Shown: positions 59,952-64,000 of the stretch, piece after piece | Position numbering within the stretch: the stretch's first letter is position 1 | How the letters are laid out: every line of letters begins with the position of its first letter | NCBI RefSeq assembly: GCF_964204645.1 | Contig: NC_134025.1 | Location: 14,701,001 to 14,765,000 of the forward strand | DNA length: 64,000 nt | DNA from: Tubulanus polymorphus | Taxonomy: Eukaryota > Nemertea > Palaeonemertea > Tubulaniformes > Tubulanidae | Direction of reading: 5' to 3' | Notes under the pieces: generated by a model | Databases searched by the model: none | What the model saw: only the letters and a program-made list of their open reading frames with translations | What the model was told of the DNA's origin: nothing | Translations under genes and position numbers: made by a program

Positions 59952-60638
59952 GGATACTGATAGTTGGAATGACAGTGATATCCAAACAAAAAAAACAGAA
60001 AAATGCGATCGAATAACTTTTTGGACCATTAAATCAGAAATCTGGCGACGCTATGTTGTGGGGAATAATTGAAACATTTTTTTAGTCATTTTCAGCTGTT
60101 TCTAATGTTTTACGTGAACGGAGTGACAATTTGAAGTTACTATAAAAATGAGAAGAGTCGGCGCTATTTTTTCACACTACTATTTTCGATCCATTTTACT
60201 AGCATCGGCATGACGTCATAGACATCAACCAATGCTAAAAATGAACATATTTATGCTTGATAATACCATCAGATGGCGTGATGATACAGCAGGTAAAGGT
60301 AACGCAAGATGGCTTAAGAAGGAGCAGGAATTTTTTTCTCATTTTTTCTTTTTCCCACATTCAGTGCATAATGTTCTATTCACATTGGGGGCAAAAATCA
60401 AAATTTTTACTTAAACAATGTGTAAAGGGTTTGGTATTGGCTTCATTCAGTCTTTTTCATTAATTTCATACAGGAGTCTCAGAGTGCATAAATGAACACA
60501 TATGTGTACACATATTTGGAAGCTCAGGTGCTTGCAATTGCTGATACAATTGAATGCATAAAAGTTAAATAAAAAAAGCTCTTTAGTGACAGGTATTTTC
60601 TCCATCACCATCTGCATCTTGTTTCATCATTCAACTAA
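59952..60638. other. Spacer between the membrane gene start and the next terminal exon
   Basis: Contains a TGACGTCA (CRE) site at 60210-60217 and, on the plus strand, ATG at 60241 opening MNIFMLDNTIRWRDDTA to a CAG|GTAAAG donor-like site, which could be a divergent first exon but has no partner. An AAATAAA lies near 60567 and ATATGTGTACACATAT near 60498. Confidence 0.3.
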
Positions 60639-60737
60639 TCATTTTAATTCCAAAGGATACATTGCTTTCCAAGGGCATGATACCAATACAAATGCATAGT
60701 ATGATACCAACATCACACCAGATAACATGGATGCATT
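60639..60737 (-). CDS. Terminal exon of an upstream minus-strand gene
   Basis: Acceptor GTTTTTATTTTCAG then 32 codons and TGA. It encodes one strongly hydrophobic helix (MLSGVMLVSYYAFVLVSC) and a short tail (PWKAMYPLELK). The perfect acceptor and the ending in a stop suggest the C-terminal membrane anchor of a different gene whose other exons lie to the right of the window. No AATAAA on this strand nearby. Confidence 0.42.
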   Translation of the reverse strand, partial: NASMLSGVMLVSYYAFVLVSCPWKAMYPLELK

Positions 60738-60950
60738 CTGAAAATAAAAACAAACAAGAAATGTAACTGCAAACCAAGCTGTGATTATGGGTTTTTCTAA
60801 CAGTACAATTAATATGTCACCCTTTGGAAATTATGATTAGAAATTAAAAAGTTGTTTCATGTTGTTATTGATTTGAAACCGGCATGACTGGTACAATGAC
60901 CTGTACTTTCGGCATGACAGAGTTTTAACAAGCAATATGACACTATTGAA

Positions 60951-61085
60951 ACAAGAGCCCCAAGGGGCACAATGGCCAGCCTGTCAGATTTGCTTTTTAT
61001 AAATGATGTAATCTGTGGGTTATATTTATCAATATACACTCCCTGCTCAATATCATTTACATAGTAAAATCGTGTGTTAACACAG
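60951..61085 (+). mobile_element. Repeat R7, copy 2 (5' start only)
   Basis: AACAAGAGCCCCAAGGGGC, AATGGCCAGCCTGTCAG and GTGGGTTATATTTATCAA match 44472 onward; interrupted by R3 at about 61090. Confidence 0.65.
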
Positions 61086-61094
61086 ACAGCAGGA

Positions 61095-61918
61095 ACGAAT
61101 GTAATATAGAAATACTAAGTTATTGTATTGTTCAACGCCCCTGGTGGCCATATACAAAAACCAATGAGCTTGAAACTCACCAAGATCATAGACCATGTCA
61201 TGAGCTACAACTTTCCAATTGATTGTGGTAGCATCATATGCATAGGTACGAATGTAATATAGAAATACTAAGTTATTGTATTGTTCAACGCCCCCTGGTG
61301 GCCATAAACAAAAACCAATGAGCTTGAAACTCATCTCGATCATAGAACATGTCATGAGCTACAACTTTCCAATTGATTATAGTAGCAAAATATGCTTAAG
61401 TATCAATTATGATGTGGAAAAAATTTTTTTCCACCTACGAATGAGTACTGATGACCCCAAGATGGCCGCCAAGTGCATCATAATTGCCTGGTCAAAAATA
61501 CCCTCTCGGATATAAAAGATCCCTTTTCCAAAGAATACCCATAACAAATTGCAATGAAACATGGCACACCATTAGAAAGCTACAGTACTCAGAATTCAGG
61601 CCAAAATTGACATTTTTGGGAACAAAAAAGGTTACACTACGGCCATCTTGAGTCCGATCGACCCAATTTTTCTCATGCCGATGGGCCCTCGGGGGATACA
61701 AATATATACGAATGATCAAGGTTATTGATAAAAGTGTCTTCAAAATTTCCCTCGAAAACTTCAAAAATGTGTAAAAAGTGCTGATTTTGCGAACAACAAT
61801 GGCTGCCAGTCGGCCATCTTGAATCTGACAGGGCCAGTTTTTGGCCTGAAGATGTGTCTAGGGTAGATACACGTATAAACCAAATATCAAGACATTACCT
61901 TGAAGCGTCTTCAAAACT
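61095..61918 (+). mobile_element. CGCCCCCTGG repeat R3, copy 4
   Basis: Two CGCCCC(C)TGGTGGCCATA units, AAGATGGCCGCCAAGTGC, ACTACGGCCATCTTGAG and the final TACCTTGAAGCGTCTTCAAAACTT. It lacks both the 5' start and the GGACGGACGG end. Confidence 0.68.
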
Positions 61919-62070
61919 TTGGAACTCTCACGAACTATCTAGATGGTTATCTCTCGACCTAAATAGCTTCAAGACCCATCTCAAAACAACTTTGTTCCAT
62001 GCAGCATGCCATCAACTCTCGGAAAGCGAATTGTATTTAACATTTTTTGGCAGAATAAAATTTGATTGAA
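61916..62070 (+). pseudogene. LINE ORF2 C-terminal scrap
   Basis: LWNSHELSRW then SLDLNSFKTHLKTTLFHAA resembles the LWNSLPxxLRxxxSLxxFKxxLKTxLF end of CR1/L2-type LINE ORF2. It joins R3 to the interior of R7. Confidence 0.6.
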
Positions 62071-63345
62071 TTTGCAATTTGGGCACATGGCTAATTAGCA
62101 TATCAAGGTCATACACCCGATTTGGTAAAACCTTTTTTTTCGCGAACCTTGCGCAATTGTCAAGGATGAATTTTCTGTAGAGCAAATAAAAATTCCTCCC
62201 AAACACCAAATCAACTAAAGATTTCATAGAAATCGATCTTGAAATATAATTTTAAATCTTAAAATAAAACCAGGAAGTAAAACAGTAGACGATACCGCGG
62301 GTTCACGTGAACACCCGATTTCTGTGAACGAAATGTTGGTCGTGACAAAATTGTTCAGACGGTTTTAGGTGGTAATAAGTACGGAAACGTAACGACCATG
62401 GTTGACTTATTCGATGAAATCAGGCCTATGTGATATCCAAATTTTGACTTTTTTATTCTCCAGACCTCCCTGATATAGAAATAAAAAATTTTGGTGGTAC
62501 GAAAGTGCAATCACAGCGCCGACGGGGACAGAGCCGTGTCAGAGATCGGCGGAGTGAAAATTGAGGTGGACGAACGCGAAGAAGTAGGCTATTGCGCTAC
62601 TTGAATCACGAAAACTCCTGGCGCGGCCCCGACGCTTTTCGTTGATTAAGTAATACAAATATCATGCAATGGGTTTTCACAATCTACCGCTGGTATTTAC
62701 CGGATTTCAATATCACTCCAAAATTCAAAGAAACCTCGAAATATCGAACCGGAATACTTCCGGTAGATATCCGCGGCTGCCCAACCGGGAAACTTATTAG
62801 TTTCAATAGATATTGATAGGATCCATCATCTTCACCCGTCAAGGGATTCGAACCCACTAAGCTAAAGCCATGCCAGAATCGGGTCGGGCCAATCACAGCG
62901 CTTGTAACAAACCACATTAGGCTTCTGTGGAATTTCCCAGTAAATGGGCCAATCAGCGAACACGTAGCGAACGCGGAAGTATTGTCGCGTGTTGATACAT
63001 GAAGTCATGCGCAAAAGCGCCAGTAATGAAATCGCGATAATTCACGTGAACAGCTGCTGATATTTTCAGATAAACCAATCACAGGGAAGACACAACTTCC
63101 TGATTGGCTGATAAAAATTGAAATTTTCCCGATTTAACTTTCGTGAAAAATGCAGAAAACATTTTTATGAGACCCTATTTCAAAATTCTGCTCGCTACGA
63201 TTCCGAGAATGGATTACGCTTAAATACGTGATTTGTTTGAATATGCCCTCACTTGGCAAGCAAAAGAGCCTTTTGTGTGGAAACCATGTCATTTAAATTC
63301 GCTCCATTTGTATAGTAATAGGCTCAGCCTACGGCTGGCCTAAAA
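62040..63345 (+). mobile_element. Repeat R7, copy 3, split by a 727-bp insertion
   Basis: 62040-62313 matches 44808-45062 and 63041-63345 matches 45050-45365, continuing at the same point. The insertion between is listed next. Confidence 0.75.
62314..63040. mobile_element. 727-bp insertion with 12-bp target duplication
   Basis: TTCACGTGAACA lies at 62302-62313 and again at 63041-63052; R7 copy 1 has a single TTCACATGAACA there. The long duplication suggests retrotransposition, but neither end has a poly-A or simple tail. Its right 150 bp recur inverted at 24712-24870. A GGGTTCGAATCCC B-box-like site lies near 62845 (minus strand). No coding sequence recognised. Confidence 0.68.
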
Positions 63346-63704
63346 ATTAACTTGAATGAACATGTATCTAGTGTGTCGATAACTGCCAGAATAGAATCCC
63401 TATTCAAGCCTATATAAACTATTGACCAATATGTTCTCGCAAGCAACACTATAGAACCTGGGCAGGTATCAATACAATATTACCTGCCTATCCAAGCATA
63501 TATGAAATATTCTACAGCCTTTGAAAACCTACACAAATTACTTAAGTCCTCTTAGGGATCAAAATAAGTGTCAATCAAAATTAAGACACTTGAGACATGA
63601 TGGTAAGTTGGGTTAAGAAAAAATTTGTAGAAATCTGTAAAGTAGTTTAGGAGCATTAGGCTTTTAGTGACTTTTGGGGATTGTCTGTTTGGAAAGGGGA
63701 GGGG

Positions 63705-63760
63705 GAATAATAATAATGATAAATACAGCTATAAAGCGGCGATAACAGGTTTTCTGACAT
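63705..63760 (+). repeat. AATAAT-led degenerate hairpin unit
   Basis: AATAATAATAATGATAAATA then CAGCTATAAAGCGGCG and ACAGGTTTTCTGAC; shares its start with 12975 and is loosely like R6. Confidence 0.35.
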
Positions 63761-63817
63761 TTTGAAAGACAACTATTCTAATCATTATGAACCAGGATGT
63801 CGACGAATAACGGCATT

Positions 63818-64000
63818 GTAATGTGACTTGGGCAAATAATACCTCCACTAATCTCGACTGTCTTGTGGTGTTACAAAAGAAAGCGATTAGAGTGATTACT
63901 GGAAGTGTTTACTTAGCACATATGTAACCATTATTCAGAAAGTATTAACTATTGAAATTCGAGGATATCTACAAATTTGCCAGTTCATGCAATAATATAA
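63818..64000 (+). pseudogene. LINE ORF2 C-terminal fragment, runs off the window
   Basis: VTWANNTSTNLDCLVVLQKK, then AIRVITGSVYLAHM, a stop, PLFRKY, another stop, LLKFEDIYKF. This is the LQKKxIRxIxxxxYxxHtxPLFxxLxILkxxDlYxx block typical of CR1/Jockey-class ORF2 ends. Two in-frame stops show it is inactive. Confidence 0.8.

Larger units (their letters stand above)
58101..59913 (-). other. Intron 1 of the membrane protein gene (1.8 kb)
   Basis: Half is R5 copy C. 58101-58670 has open frames on both strands and a GTACACATATGTGTAC palindrome near 58592 but no splice-consistent exon; 59576-59913 shows nothing. Confidence 0.42.

Overview
The window is AT-rich genomic DNA of an animal. Its coding sequence is split by introns with GT/AG ends, and most of the rest is interspersed repeats. 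The mix of element types (BEL/Pao, Penelope-like, CR1/Jockey/L2-like LINEs, a tRNA-derived SINE, PIF/Harbinger, piggyBac, hAT-like) and the palindromic AGGCCCATGGGCC repeats fit a marine invertebrate, possibly a spiralian such as a mollusc. That placement is inference. I see no rRNA gene, intact tRNA gene, CRISPR array or bacterial-style gene.

Backbone. I assembled by eye one minus-strand gene that runs almost the length of the window. Ten exons (59914-59951, 57955-58100, 48562-48660, 44282-44378, 18735-18909, 12681-12792, 11892-12042, 673-742, 470-600, 169-298) join in frame across nine introns. Every internal boundary has GT/AG, all nine junction phases agree, and the last exon ends in TAG. 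The model encodes about 382 residues with roughly eight hydrophobic segments and a short cysteine-containing WxxW (thrombospondin-1-like) segment. I do not recognise the family. The first exon is the least certain. A separate minus-strand terminal exon ends upstream at 60639-60737, and a possible plus-strand terminal exon lies inside intron 5 at 16090-16226.

Introns by region. Intron 7 (743-11891) holds a tRNA-headed repeat, a palindromic MITE, a decayed copy of an unnamed transposon-like gene family (about 4.17-5.66 kb), its associated repeat R1 with a Harbinger insertion, and a CGCCCCCTGG repeat (R3). Intron 5 (12793-18734) holds a SINE, a hAT-like element and a Penelope GIY-YIG fragment. 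Intron 4 (18910-44281, 25 kb) holds R1, a possible CACTA-type element, a second Penelope remnant, R3, a 2.9-kb tandem array that runs straight into a BEL/Pao integrase fragment with its 3' LTR, and a 112-bp AT-centred palindrome. Intron 3 holds a LINE reverse transcriptase remnant and R3. Intron 2 holds R1 copies interrupted by a piggyBac-type MITE (TTAA duplication) and a Harbinger element (TAA duplication), a 55/82-bp hairpin tandem array, and an inverted LINE EN/RT pair. Intron 1 holds a tRNA-headed repeat. The right edge contains nested R7, R3 and LINE fragments.

How it fits together. The host coding content that can be supported is under 2 kb of 64 kb; the rest is intron filled by repeated insertion. 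Several insertions can be dated relative to one another because an uninterrupted copy of the target repeat sits elsewhere in the window. The best candidates for something undescribed are the membrane-protein family, the R1 repeat family (with a conserved promoter plus short ORF and a tie to the decayed transposon-like gene), and the two tandem arrays with higher-order structure.
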